Part shown: piece by piece, positions 13,652 through 25,359 of the stretch
Numbering within the stretch: position 1 is the stretch's first letter
How the letters are laid out: each line of letters starts with the position of its first letter
NCBI RefSeq assembly: GCF_009870125.1
Contig: NC_046679.1
Location: 27,776,001 to 27,840,000 of the forward strand
Length of the DNA: 64,000 nucleotides
Direction: 5' to 3'
DNA from: Drosophila pseudoobscura
Taxonomy: Eukaryota; Arthropoda; Insecta; Diptera; Drosophilidae
Notes under the pieces: generated by a model
What the model saw: only the letters and a program-made list of their open reading frames with translations
Told to the model about the DNA's origin: nothing
Databases searched by the model: none
Made by a program: the position numbers and the translations under genes

Positions 13652-15397
13652 TCACAGCCAAGTTCCCTTATCCTTGTCTGTATCCGCAGCTGGATTCACA
13701 AAGGCCCTTTCGGCCATATAGTTCTGAGTCCAGTCGGATGGAGGCGGCGCCGTGGGACTTGGTATATCGAAGACCGGATAGAGCGGCTTGTAGACGCTGC
13801 CATCGGGATTGAGAGTATTTGGTGGTACTGGCTCTAGGTCGTCGTCTGGGTCGTCTGTCTTACTGGTAGAAGCGGCAGATCGCATATGAATGGCCTCCTG
13901 ATAGTTGGGAGGAGCTGAAATAGGAAGAAGTACCATTAAATCCCAATCAAAGATTTTATTTTCGTGGATAACTTACGTATGCTATCATCCACAGCCCAGG
14001 GACTGGCGGGATCTACTGGCGGAGCGGAGGCCAATCCCTGAACATCAAGCGGTTGTTGTGGCATGCCACGGGGCTGAATGTGAACGTGCTGGGACAAGGG
14101 CACACTGCCAATGGTCAACGGAACGCTGACCTGCTCGTTGGTGTGGCATCCCTTGACCTGTGCCTCCACCTCCACCTGGTAGGCAATCTGTATGATGCCG
14201 CACAGATTGAAGCACGTTGGTGGGGTGGCAGGCACCCTCAGCTCATAGTTGAACAGCTTCTTGCAGTTCCTTGACACGGGATCCCCCTTGACGGTGCTCA
14301 GGGTGAACCTCTCGAAAGTGGAGTTCGGCATCGATGGTGGCTTGCTGTGATACGTGACCAACATGACGAGGGTGACCATCAGTTGCTCCACAGGAATGTG
14401 ACTGTCGTTGGTCACCAGCACGCTCAGGGGTACATTCTGTCCGGGCACAAAGCCTGTCTGGGGCAGAGTCAGCTGCAGAGCCAGCGGATCCGAGGTACAG
14501 GGCCAGCAGCAGTAGGTCTTCGAGGTCTCACTGTGAGCGGGCACCCTCAGCAGGGGACTGTCAAAGTTCAGGTCCATCACTTTGAGTACAGTGAAGCAGC
14601 GCGTATAGTTCTGATCGAACTTCCAGGGTCGCACGAGGGTGACATTCGTCATGTAGCGAACGCATCCATGGGTGCCCTCAAAGGAGGAGGGACACTCTGT
14701 GGGGATCTGACAGGCAAAGTTGTAGACGTGTATGCCCGGTTCAATAGAGCATTGGCCTGGGAATAAGGAAAATTAAGAGCTCATTCGGTCGGCAAAAAGA
14801 ATTATGATCACTTACTGCTCAAGTTGGAACCCACTAGGAAGGTTTTAGATGCTATATAATCCTCCCGACCATAGAATGTGTGTTGTGCCCTGCGTCTCCT
14901 TGTACTACCTGTTGTCCTCTCGCGCCATCGGGTCTCCGAATAACCATTTATATTTAATGTGACGGCTGCAAAAATGTGTAAAAACCCACACTTAATTCCA
15001 TTTAATGCGAAATCATTGATTACTTAAAAATAATATTAATCTTATCGCATGCTAATATTTATCAGATATGAACACCGAACACCTCTCTATTTGAAATAGA
15101 TTTTGCACGTGTGCTGCTCGATCCTCTCCCGCAGCATTCTAAATACATACTCGTACAATGATTCATAGCTCTTGCTCTTGGATCTCTGGGGTAAAAAATG
15201 TTAGACCGCACTTGAAAATTCAGCGATAAGATAAAGATAAAGAATGCATGAGTCATGAGTGAAACTAAAAGAAATGGCATACCTTTCACCAACTTCACTT
15301 TGTCCAATTTCAAAGTAACCCTTCCCGTCAGTACTTGGCCCCCAAAATACGTGCCATGGGGATTGTTATCGAACTCGATTTCACAGGTTACAGTCAT
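13652..15397 (-). CDS. alpha-arrestin Arr-B (ARRDC-like), 435 aa
   Basis: Exons on the minus strand: 15397-15283, 14965-14816, 14756-13977 and 13914-13652 (1308 nt, phases consistent). The start MTVTCEIEFDNNPHGTYFGG is typical of the family. The N-domain contains CPSSFEGTHGCVRYMTNV. The linker carries YCCWPCTSDP and the C-domain FVPGQNVPLSVLV and CFNLCGIIQIAYQVEVEA. The fourth exon begins at codon 349 with an intact PPNY (about 350-353), the kind of site that binds WW domains of Nedd4-type ligases. The tail also holds YKPLYPVFD. The intron that Arr-A, C and D have in the middle of the gene (after LR or DH) is absent here. It is one of the least altered copies of the cluster. Confidence 0.92.
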
Positions 15398-15590
15398 AAT
15401 GGTACCCCTTTCGAGTATCGCTGTATCTGTATGTTTATTGCCTTGTGGCTAGCACGTTACACAACTGATTTGATTTTAAGGCCAACTTATGCAGGTTCTT
15501 TCCACAGTATTTGCTCTCGTACGCGGTGCGGTTCTCCCCCGCAGAAGATTGGCTTGGCAAAATCTCGGAAACAGCAGCAGCGATACGAGT

Positions 15591-15624
15591 GAACCCGCCG
15601 GGTTGGCTGCCAGAAACAAACTGA
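15591..15624 (-). promoter_or_regulatory. core promoter of Arr-B (Inr + DPE)
   Basis: On the minus strand TCAGTT (A+1 at 15622) is followed by GGTTC beginning at +28 (15595-15591), a full match to the DPE consensus. No TATA box is seen. The implied leader is about 225 nt to the ATG at 15397. Confidence 0.6.
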
Positions 15625-15698
15625 GAATGAAACAAATACTGCGCTGGGGTTATATTCTATCATATATTGGTAACCACGGCAATGGCCAGGCCATTTCT

Positions 15699-15708
15699 TT
15701 ATCTTATC
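15699..15708. promoter_or_regulatory. tandem GATA decamer upstream of Arr-B
   Basis: TTATCTTATC (GATAAGATAA on the minus strand) lies 77-86 bp upstream of the inferred Arr-B start. The identical decamer occurs upstream of Arr-C, D and E. Confidence 0.6.
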
Positions 15709-15866
15709 TCTGTCACAATTTTGAATTATACTCATATATATCTCATACAAAGAGACCTCTTTCAAAAGGTGCAAAACACACAGTCCTTGGAAGTGTCTTC
15801 CTTTGGAGAATTTGATCATTTTGGGTTTCAGTTTTCCAGAGTTCTTAACTTGAAAGTTTTGCTTGT

Positions 15867-17419
15867 TCACTTTTTGTTCTCTTCGGAATATCCTGAGAGG
15901 TCTTCCTTCTTCTCTTCAACATATCCTGCCTGAGCTTCCTGCTTCTCCTTTGCTGGAGTTGTTAAGTCAAAAACAGGGTATAAAGGCTTATAGGGCAATC
16001 CACCCGATGGATCTGTATCCGCTGGCATTAGCTTGGACTTCTCTGCATCCTTCTGGACGTGCATGGCTTCTGAATAGCTAGGAGGAGCTGTAGAGAGAAA
16101 AGTCATCATCCAAGTTAATCCAAGACCAAAAAAAATCCCCATTGAAGCTTACGTATTGAGGGATCATCTTCCCAGGGACTGTCAGGAGCGGTTGGACCTG
16201 CACCACCTTCTACAAATTGTTGGCCATCGCTTGGAATCAAAGTCAAGGCTGCTGGATCTGGCACCAGGGGCTTGTCCTCGTCCACCTTCTCCTGTTGCAG
16301 TGTTTGCCGTATCTGCGCCGACAGAGGCGCACCACAGATAGTCACAGGCACATTGAGTGTGGCATTCACATGCATTCCCTTGACTTTGGCCACCACTTCG
16401 ATCTGGTAGGAAATTTTGATAATGCGACACAGATGGAAGCACGTGGGCGGAGTGGAGGGCACTTGCAGCTGGAACTCGAATTGCTTTCGGGAGTTTCTCA
16501 ACACCCCATCGGCTTTCATTTTGACTACTGAGAAACGCTCCATATTTTGGCCACTACTCAGGTCGCTATAGTAAGTGACGATCATGGCCAGGCTCACTTT
16601 TAGCTCGTGCACTTTGATGCTGCTCTCGTTTCCCACCAGGACACACAAGGGCACCGTTTGGCCCGGCACAAAGATCGATTGGGGCAGCATTAGCTCCAGG
16701 CTCAAAGGATCCGATTTGAAGGGCCAGAAACCAAAGGTTTTTTCGGACTTTGCCTGCACTGGAACCTAAATCAATAATTTAATGAAAGGTAATTATATTT
16801 TCTAAATGAAAAACTCACATGATCAACAGAATTGTAGCCGAACAAGTCCTTCGTTTGCAGCACAGTGAAACTACGAGAGAACAAACTATCGTAATTCCAG
16901 GATTTCACGATATTGATGCCGATCCTATAGCTAATACGACCAATGTTTCCCTCGAACGAAGAGGGACAATGGTCGGGTATTTTACAAGCAAACTGGTATG
17001 TCCTTGTCCCCGGCTCAAAGGGAGATTCTGAAAAAGGATATGTGCCCTTGAAGTTGAGAGACAATACTCTTAAGATTTGATCTTACCAGCGCTGGTACTC
17101 GAACCAAAGAGATAGACCTTGCTGGACATATACTTTTCAAATCCATTGTACGATTCCGAAGAGGATTTGTTATTCGAATCCGTTCGGCTCTCCGTCCAAT
17201 GGGTCTCGGCAAATCCTCTGACCTTTAGGAAAATGGCTGACGATGAGAATGGGGCGAATTATTGGGAATCTAATCTGGAGCACATTTGATAATCACGCAC
17301 TCACCCTTGACTTGTTTCAATGTGTCCGTGCTGAGTGTCACCTGGCCAAAAATCGTTTGTCCGGCATAGTAAACCCCATGGGTATTGTTATGAAATAGAA
17401 TTTGACAAATTATCCCCAT
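15867..17419 (-). CDS. alpha-arrestin Arr-C (ARRDC-like), 435 aa
   Basis: Exons on the minus strand: 17419-17305, 17236-17087, 17027-16819, 16765-16153 and 16087-15867 (1308 nt, phases consistent). It starts MGIICQILFHNNTHGVYYAG. The N-domain has PFEPGTRTYQFACKIPDHC and PSSFEGNIGRISYRIG. The C-domain has FVPGQTVPLCVLVGN and PSTPPTCFHLCRIIKISYQIEV. The cysteine signature seen in most paralogues (CCWPC) reads FGFWPF here, so all three cysteines are gone. The fifth exon starts at codon 363 with intact PPSY (about 364-367) followed by SEA, then YKPLYPVFDL. The tail ends in a charged stretch rich in Glu and Lys. Confidence 0.92.
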
Positions 17420-17574
17420 GATTCTGAAGATAAGGTTGATTTACAATAGGAATCACTCTGGTTATTGCTTTCGTTTGATTGTAGCACTGTTTCCCCTTCG
17501 ATGGCTTATAGCGTACTGACAATAGGAGCCTTCTTTCTAGTTCTTTTTGTGCTTTTTTTGGTGGTGGGCTTGAA

Positions 17575-17584
17575 TTATCTTATC
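17575..17584. promoter_or_regulatory. tandem GATA decamer upstream of Arr-C
   Basis: TTATCTTATC followed by AA, as at Arr-D. It lies 156 bp upstream of the Arr-C ATG. A TCAGTA initiator-like site on the minus strand (A at 17517) would place it about 60 bp upstream of the start. No DPE was found there. Confidence 0.5.
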
Positions 17585-17976
17585 AAAGCCATCATAAATA
17601 TAATTCTTGGTAAACGAAACAACAAATTTCTTTACATTGATCACCCTCGCTTACAGCAACAAACAAAAGTGTGCGAAACAATATCAGTCGGCACTATAAT
17701 ACTGATAAGAGATAGACAGATAACCAAATGAGCAACTCAGGGGGGGTTCACCTTTTATTCGAGGAACAATTGACTCATTCGGGGTACGAAAGAAGCCATA
17801 GCTTTCCACTCAACTCAAACAATTGAGGAGAGGCACCTGAGTCCCCAGATAGGATCGAAATATTCTCGTATTGTCTTCAGTCTCAGTAAATGCCTAGCAA
17901 TAATCGCACGAAGTCGAAAGGCTATAATTTCATTGTTTTATTGGTATATTTTAATAATTTATTACACAAATGTTCC

Positions 17977-19527
17977 TTACATCCAAGTGCTTCTGTCGAT
18001 ATCCTCATTGATAAAACCTCCTTCTGACTGATAGTTCTTTGGCATCTCAATAGAATTTTCCATTTCTGTGGGCAGATCAAAGACAGCATACAAAGGGGTA
18101 TACACAATCTTTTCGGATTGGGCCCTCCTTAGGGATTTATTCTTCGACTTGGATGACCTTTTGCCATTTGTTCGTATGTGTTTGGCCTCAGAGAACTTTG
18201 GTGCCGCTGAAAATGCACAAAATCTCAATAGAATTCGAGATAAGATAATCAATTACTTACGTATAGAAGGATCTGCTGCCCAGGGACTGGGTGGATAAAC
18301 TGCCACATCAACCGCGTCTTCCTCCATCAAAATCAAAGCCTTGGCATCCACTTCTGGTGGCAGTAGATCGCCCTCCCAAGTGCTGGGTTGCTTCTGCAGT
18401 TCTTTGGTCAGTGGTACGCTTCCTATAGTCACTGGCATATGAACACTCTGACCCGAATGACAGCCCTTGACCTTGACCTCAGCCTCCACCTGATATGCGA
18501 TCTGAATGATGCTGCAGAGGTTGAAGCAGGTCGGCGGCGTGGCTGGCACTTTAAGATCAAAAGTGAATTGTTTTCGGCTATTTTTCGAGACACCCTCGCC
18601 CGCCTTCTCAGCAACCACAAAGCGGTCCTTGTTGGTGTCCGGACACGGGGGCCGACTGTAGTATATAACGACCATAGTCAATCGAGCGGTGATTTCCTCA
18701 ACCTGAATGGAACTGTCATTGGAGACAAGGACACCTATGGGTATGGTCTGTCCTGGTACGAAGCCACCTTGGGGCAAGGAGAGGCGAAGACTCAGTGGTT
18801 TCGAGGTGCAGGGAAAACAGCAGTAGGTCCTCTGGGATTCGACTTGAGTCGGAACCTAAAAGAAAGAAGAGATCTGAATCTAAGGGAGATTCCTGCCCCA
18901 TACCTACCCTCAACATCAGGCTCTCCGTATTCAAGTCCATCACTTTAAGGACAGTAAAGCAACGATTAAAGTTCTGATCAAAGGTCCAGGGACGTAAAAA
19001 CATCACATTTACAATATAACGCACTCGACCATAAGTACCCTCGAAAGATGAGGGACAGGTCAAGGGTATTTGGCAGGCAAACCGGTATGTTCTCGTGCCA
19101 GGCTCAATTGGCACGTCTAAAATGGGGATATTTTACTCCTAATTGTATATTTTTGTATACTTCCTTGATCTTGCCTATGCTGGAGCTCGATCCATGCAGA
19201 TATGCCTTTGTGGCCAGATAATCCACATGTCCATTAAACGACGAGCCACTCGATTGATCCCCCGAATCGTATTCGGTATCCATCCAATGTGTTTCAGCAT
19301 ATCCTTTTATTTTAAGTACCACAGCTAAAAATAGAGTAGACATTTATCAGTGGATTATTTTGTTAAGTAATTTTGAAACCCACAAAAAACTCCCCTCCAA
19401 AGAGATATGACTCACCTTTAACCTGTTTCACCTTGTCTGTTTTGATCACCACTTGACCAGAGATCACCTGCCCGGCATAGTAAATCCCCTGGGCATTGTT
19501 ATTAAACTGTATCTCACAGATTACCAT
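17977..19527 (-). CDS. alpha-arrestin Arr-D (ARRDC-like), 431 aa
   Basis: Exons on the minus strand: 19527-19416, 19324-19175, 19116-18908, 18855-18261 and 18206-17977 (1296 nt, phases consistent). It starts MVICEIQFNNNAQGIYYAGQ. The N-domain has CPSSFEGTYGRVRYIVNV, the linker YCCFPCTSKP, and the C-domain FVPGQTIPIGVLVSN and CFNLCSIIQIAYQVEAEV. The second intron appears to begin with GC rather than GT (GCAAGA, 19174-19169): this is the only junction that keeps the phase shared with the paralogues. The PPxY site at the start of the last exon reads PAPKF (356-360), so the prolines and tyrosine are both changed and WW binding is probably lost. YTPLYAVFDLP remains. It is divergent from Arr-E, whose start lies 643 bp away. 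Confidence 0.9.
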
Positions 19528-19668
19528 ACTTCTGATTGATTTTTACCAATGATCACGCAACGAGTATAGTATTTTCTGTAGCCTTTCCGAAGCGTCGTCC
19601 CTCTGCAAACTGAAGACAACTGGCACTATTTATTCTGTACTTTTGGGCAATATTTTTTGTGTGCTTTA

Positions 19669-19678
19669 TTATCTTATC
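19669..19678. promoter_or_regulatory. tandem GATA decamer upstream of Arr-D
   Basis: TTATCTTATC lies about 58-67 bp upstream of a TCAGTT initiator on the minus strand (A at 19611). A further GATAA follows at 19684-19688. The downstream AGGCT at +28 matches the DPE only partly. Confidence 0.55.
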
Positions 19679-20018
19679 AATGCGATAATTATTTATGTAT
19701 TTAAAAAGTTAATTTACTGCATATTTCTATTGATGTATTTACATGTGTAACTGCTGGATATGGAATGACGTGAGGAAAAAAATTGATAACTCTAGGGCTA
19801 GTGACTCGCGAAGGTTGAGGTACGAGAGATACGAGATAGCTATAGAAATATATAATTATCAGGGGGTTGTAATCTCTAAAGTATACCGTCAATAAGTCTA
19901 TTGAATTTTCCCAGAAGTTTGTGGGGTAGAAATTTTCACTCAAAACTCACCTCTCTCTCTCTCTCTCTCTGATTTCGTTGCAACATTTTCTGTGGTGTTT
20001 GTGGAGAGTTAGTGGACC

Positions 20019-20028
20019 GATAAGATAA
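20019..20028 (+). promoter_or_regulatory. tandem GATA decamer upstream of Arr-E
   Basis: GATAAGATAA lies 66-75 bp upstream of the inferred Arr-E start at 20094. It is the reverse complement of the decamers at Arr-B, C and D, so it has the same orientation relative to transcription. Confidence 0.6.
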
Positions 20029-20091
20029 TGCCAAAGCCCAGTCAATATTTGTTACGGGTGCGCATAGGCCAGGCTAAAACCAGAGATAGTC

Positions 20092-20126
20092 TCAGTCTAC
20101 GCTGGGCAACGAGTGCGGTCGGATCG
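20092..20126 (+). promoter_or_regulatory. core promoter of Arr-E (Inr + DPE)
   Basis: TCAGTC (A+1 at 20094) is followed by GGATCG starting exactly at +28 (20121-20126), a full DPE match. No TATA box is seen. The implied 5' leader is 76 nt. Confidence 0.65.
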
Positions 20127-20169
20127 CTCACTGAAAACAGCTGATAACTGGAGACCCACCATCGCCGAT

Positions 20170-22050
20170 ATGTCCAAGAACTGCATGATAACGTTCGATC
20201 AGAATGAGCACGGTACCTATTTCACCGGCCAGGTGGTAACCGGGAAAGTGATTGTTAATCTGACAAAGACCAAGAAACTGCGCGGTAAGTAAACTAGGAT
20301 GTGATTGGATAGGGATCCCTATCCCTATCCCCCTTTCAAATTTCATTAACCATCTCCAGTGGCTGTCTGCTTATCTGTTTCGGGCGTATCTTATCGCCGT
20401 TGGATAATGTTGGCGTTTTCGCAATGCAAAACCATTTCTAAAAACCATACAAATGGGTAATTTAATGATAACCGCAGCGAAATCTATATACTATGTATTT
20501 TTGATAATTGATGATGCCACCAGCCACACCTAAGAGTGTATGTGTATGTGTGTGTGGGTGCGTGGGGGATGTACACACAAAAGTTATTTAATTGTCATTA
20601 AATTCAGGAAATGCCATAGGGTGTTAGTCATTTTTTGTGCAGGTTTTTGAGTTTCAATAAATAAAAGTGAAAACATTTGGTCGTAATTCTCTTCTATGTT
20701 TTTTTCCAGGAATCAAACTCCAAATCAGTGGCTATGCCTTGGCCCAATGGAGGGTTCGAAGACGTGGCAAAGCCATGCCCATACAGAATCCAAAGAAGAG
20801 AACCAAAAACATGTTCAGTGGACGCGAGGATTACATAGCCTCCACCACATATCTGATGGGATCGGAGCAGGGCAGCTGTTTCAACATTGATGCGGGCACA
20901 TACACCTACACCTTTGCCTGTCCCATACCCAACCACTGCCCATCGTCCTTCGAGGGTGCCTACGGACACATACGGTACCTGGCAAAGGTGACGTTTCTGA
21001 AGGCAGGCGCCTCAAACCGCACCCACAATGTGGGCTTCACTGTACTCAAACTTTTGGATCTGAATCAGGAGAGTAAGATGCTCCGCGAGCCGGCGAGCAA
21101 TGAGGCCATTGAATACTTCTGCATGATGCACACACATCCCGTGGAACTGAAGGTGACATTGCAGCAGCAGGGCTATGTTCCGGGACAGTTTATGCTAATC
21201 CACGCCCAAGTGCGCAACGACTCCAGTTCCGATTGCAAGAAGCTGTTGATTATGATCCATCTGCGGTCCACCTACACGGCGGATCAACCCTCGCTACGCA
21301 CCACCTCCGAGAAGATCATGTTGGTCAAGCGTGAATGCGGACCCGTGGCCCATCACGCCCAGAAGATATACACGGAGACGCTGCGCATACCGGCCACGGC
21401 CCCCACCTGCGAGCACCTCAGCAAGGTGGTGAGGGTGTCCTATGAGGTGCGAGTGGTGGCCGTAATGAATTGGTTGATGCCCAACCCGAGGGTCGTCATA
21501 CCCATTACCATTGGCAATGTCCCACTGACCACAGCGGGTCCTTCGTTCCCTCAGACGCCCCTCCCATCGGATTTGCCCTGCACTTCCACACGAGCCATGG
21601 AACTCGCACAAATGGGAGTGGGAGGAGGAATGAATAATTCTGGCTACGAGCGGACTGAGTCACTGGAAGATTTCGAGCTGCCAGAGGATGGCGATGATGA
21701 GCTGGAAACAGCCGATGAATTCGTTGCAGATTTACGTAGGTCCCACATAATGATCCCCAAAGAATTTTGATTAATTCTATTTACCCATAGCTCCTCCAAC
21801 ATATGAACAGGCTATTTTCATGTCCACCGACATAGCCGACACAGATGCCAATACCGTGAGCGAAGCCTCCCAGTTTACGCCCCGGTATCCCGTCTTCGAT
21901 GTGGATACCTTCCAGACCCCACCACCAAATCCTCCACAGAAGAAGAGACGTCGTCGTCGCCGAAGACCCGCCGATCCGGGTCAGCAAAAATCAAATCCGG
22001 AGAAGCAACAGCTGGAGAAACAACCAGTCGAGTCTCCCGTGCAGATTTGA
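20170..22050 (+). CDS. alpha-arrestin Arr-E (ARRDC-like), 466 aa
   Basis: Exons: 20170-20284, 20710-21735 and 21791-22050 (1401 nt, phases consistent). It starts MSKNCMITFDQNEHGTYFTG. All middle introns of Arr-A/C/D are missing, so most of the protein is in one exon. The N-domain has YTYTFACPIPNHC and PSSFEGAYGHIRYLAKV. The C-domain has YVPGQFMLIHAQVRN and PATAPTCEHLSKVVRVSYEVRV. The cysteine signature is replaced (YFCMMHTHP). An acidic stretch (about residues 355-375) precedes the last intron. The last exon opens with intact PPTY (382-385) followed by EQA, then FTPRYPVFDV and a run of eight consecutive Arg/Lys-type residues (about 421-430). A polyadenylation signal AATAAA lies at 22226-22231. 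Confidence 0.93.
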
Positions 22051-22917
22051 GCGGGGCGCTTATCACGGGAAATCACAACGATATCTTATCTCTGGCAGTA
22101 TTTTGCTTCGCTTTACGGTGTCCCAAGACCCAAGAACTAACCAAACTGTTAACTTTTACATATATATGTACATACATATGTATATATACAATCTATTCAA
22201 AGATACCCCCACATACAGAATGTTAAATAAACAAACAAGGGTATAAAAGTGTCCTCCACGACTACGATAAAATAATGCTGTCTTCAGACGCAAAAACTAA
22301 AGCCTTATCGAAGAATTGAACAAATATTTGAATTATATCTGAAATTATGGCACTCTAACCTTTGATTAATACTGAGAATATACAAGCTCTGGGGCTAAAA
22401 TCCATTGATAAAATATTTGTTCCAATGTAAATTAAATTTTTTTAATTAAAATCCAGGGCAACCCCAAAAGATCCTACTTATTCAGACAGCTGTTTTTGGA
22501 AATTGAACTTTTTGGAGCCTAAAATATCATTTGATAAGATTTTTGTTTTTGTCTCTTGACCTCGAAATTCGTAACAAAAGCCAAGAATATCAGTGTAACA
22601 ACAACAACAAAAACGGCCTACAGAATGTGACGTATCTTTGGGAGAGCGCACGCCTCAAAGCTCCAATCGGCAAAAGCTTTCGCTCTCACCAACTGATGAT
22701 GTCACGCCAGCTGCTCCACCACTCTCTCTCTTTTCCAGAGCTTCTGAAACTTATTTACCCGTTCACTTTCGTTTCGGTCGGTTGTTGTTTGGTCTGTTTT
22801 TTTTGCGTGCACGCAGAATAAATACATATATTCTACAAATGTGCCTTCAATAATAACATTTTAAATTGGTGTGCTGCACGCCATTTGAAAAATTGAGAGT
22901 TTAGTTTAGAAGCCAAA
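22051..22917. other. spacer between Arr-E and Arr-F
   Basis: Contains the Arr-E 3' end (AATAAA at 22226) and the Arr-F upstream region. Single GATA-type sites are seen near 22304 and 22532, but not the tandem decamer at the spacing found in the other genes. No additional gene is supported. Confidence 0.6.
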
Positions 22918-24914
22918 ATGCCAACGGTCTGTACCTTTGAACTAGATCACCGCGATCCAATTTACTACAGCGGCGAGGTAATCAATGGTCGCATTAATCT
23001 CCATACAGATTCCAACAAGTCGGTGAATGGTAAGAGCCTAACACAACTATTAATAAAGTGTTCTTATCGCCATAGTGATAAGCAATGCGATGCAACAATG
23101 AGCAACACAACCGGTTTAAAAGAATGTTAAGAAGTGAAAACCAGTTTAAGATACCATATAAATGATAAACATTTCATATCTAGAGGGAATTCCTTATAGT
23201 TTGGTAGTTTTTGTATGGGTCTAGGTCGCTCTCTGTTGACATAAATAAGCTCTGTACACACGTCTATAGTAAGTACATAAACATGTGCATATACTATTTA
23301 TAAGTATTTCTGTTCAAAGATAATTATTGCTTTGAATTGGTGGGAGAGCAACAAGTCGAAACGCCCCATACAGTGGGATGGATGAATGCTCCAACGATTT
23401 CTGTGTAGTTCATTGGCTTGTGTCCGAATTATAAAGGCACTCATCCCACTGTTTGCTCGAATCGAATCGAACAGAACGACGCCGGCGGAATAGGAAGCCC
23501 AAAGAAGAATAGTCAATAAAAATAAGAGTACAGTGTTGCCTCAAGACAGGGATATCCCGAACGTACTAACTTAATTTGATTCCCGTTTCTCCCTCTCCCT
23601 TCCAGAGGTCTATATACTCTTCCGTGGCGAAGCGAAAGTGAGCTGGGACGAACACAAGACCCGGACAAGCAATGGAAAGACGCAACACTACACTGAAAAT
23701 TATCGGGGCAAGCAAGTCTATCTGAAAACCCACACCCAAGTGTTCGGATCGGGCGATCTGCCGAGTGGTACCCACCAGTACACTTTCTGCATACCCCTGC
23801 CACTGGATTGCCCAACATCGTGCGATATGAAATACGGAAAGATCCACTATGAGATCTCATTAGTCATCGATAAGCAGTGGGGCTTCAATAAAGACTTCAA
23901 GCAGCCGTTGACGGTGCTCCAAAGCTATAATCTAAATATGTCCCCAGAGTTGTTGGTGAGAATATAAATAGATTTCTGCCTTATTCATCTACTAATGCGT
24001 TCTGTTCTTTGCAGATTCCCCTCGTACGTGAGGATGTCAAGTATTTCTGCTGTTGGCCCTGCACCTCCGGTCCGGTTCTGTCCACCCTCATTATTCCCTT
24101 TGGTGGCTATGCGCCGGGCCAAAAGATTCACTATACCCTGGAGATAGACAATAAGTCGGGAGCCTATGACCTGGACGGCATTGAGCTGCAGCTGAAACAA
24201 GTCTGCCTGTTCAAGGCGGAAATCCCCCATCACAAGACCCGTGATATCGAGAAGAAGCTGCATGGCTGTTGCCAGGGAGAGCGAGTGCTGCGTTTCTCCA
24301 AGCGCATTATCAAAGGCAGCCTGCTCATTCCGTCGGTGCCGCCGTCCTCGAGGACAGATTCCATCATAACCGTTAGCTACAGGGTACTCTTCTCGATCAA
24401 AATGGGCGACTGCCACATGGACTCGGAGTTCGATGTACCCATTGTGATTGGCACCATACCCCTGGCGCAGAGCGCTGAAGATCCCACGCATGTGGCCGAA
24501 TGGATACCGCATACGCCCGATACTCCGGCGGGTGCGACTGGTGGGGATATGCCACCCAGCTATGACAATTGCAGTAAGTTCTGGATTGATCCTTTGTTTT
24601 TCTGATATCTCTGTAGCATTTGTCTTTTTGCTTTCCCCTCAGAGCCGCCATCCTTCGAGGAGGCCACAAACTTGGGCGACAGGTTCATTGACACGGACGT
24701 GGACGAGCACAATCGTACGAATGACTTCATACCCCGCTATCCCATGTACACGAATTTTGCACAGCCCACGGCACCGCCAGAGGCGAGCGACTCTCCACCC
24801 TCGACTGTACCAGTTCTGTCGCTGCCCCAAGGTCCCACTGCCCCAACGAATGCAGAGAACTCGACTGGAGTTACTGAAAGTGGAACAACATATGGCTGGA
24901 ATGCCAATATGTAG
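22918..24914 (+). CDS. alpha-arrestin Arr-F (ARRDC-like), 430 aa
   Basis: Exons: 22918-23029, 23606-23955, 24015-24573 and 24643-24914 (1293 nt, phases consistent). It starts MPTVCTFELDHRDPIYYSGE. The N-domain has THQYTFCIPLPLDCPTSCD and YGKIHYEISLVID. The linker has YFCCWPCTSGP and the C-domain YAPGQKIHYTLEIDN. Two tail motifs flank the last intron: PPSY at 334-337, just before the splice, and PPSF at 342-345, just after it. The second has Phe in place of the Tyr needed for WW binding. FIPRYPMY follows. Arr-F and Arr-H share the MPT-C-F start, DCP(T/S)SC and this double motif, so they form a subgroup. The first intron (576 bp) contains two GATA-type sites near 23060-23090. Confidence 0.92.
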
Positions 24915-25359
24915 GAGTCTCCCGCAGTCAGACTTAGTGATAAATGAGAATCTTGATTGTCGTACAATCCCTTTTAAGTGATTAATTTAGCATTTGTATC
25001 TTTTACGTACGCAATTTTAATGTGCCTTTAATAATGCAAAAAAAACGCTTCGAATTGATTGAAGATATTAATATTATAAGTTTATTTTAAGAGACTTGTC
25101 CTGCACTCTGATCAATGATAATTAGAACTACCGAAAAGGACTACGGAGGACACGTGTCTGAAAAGGATATACTCCCACATAAACAACAAAAGCAACAAAT
25201 TTAATGTTGTTTAGATATATTTTGTGAACTTTTAATTGTTATTTTTTAATAAATTATATCTGTAATACCAACAAAATTTGATTGTAAAAAAATTCCAACG
25301 TTTTTTTGTTATGAATTTCTTAATTTGTAAAATAAATAGTTTGTAAATACACTGCCCAC
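24915..25359. other. convergent spacer between Arr-F and Arr-G
   Basis: AT-rich 3' flanks of two convergent genes, including AATAAA-type sites near 25250. No gene is seen. Confidence 0.6.

Noticed and set aside
17465-17731. Hydrophobic 88-residue open frame on the plus strand
   Set aside because: It lies in the promoter region of Arr-C and overlaps the GATA decamer. No splice partners or similarity are seen, and the hydrophobicity reflects T-rich DNA.
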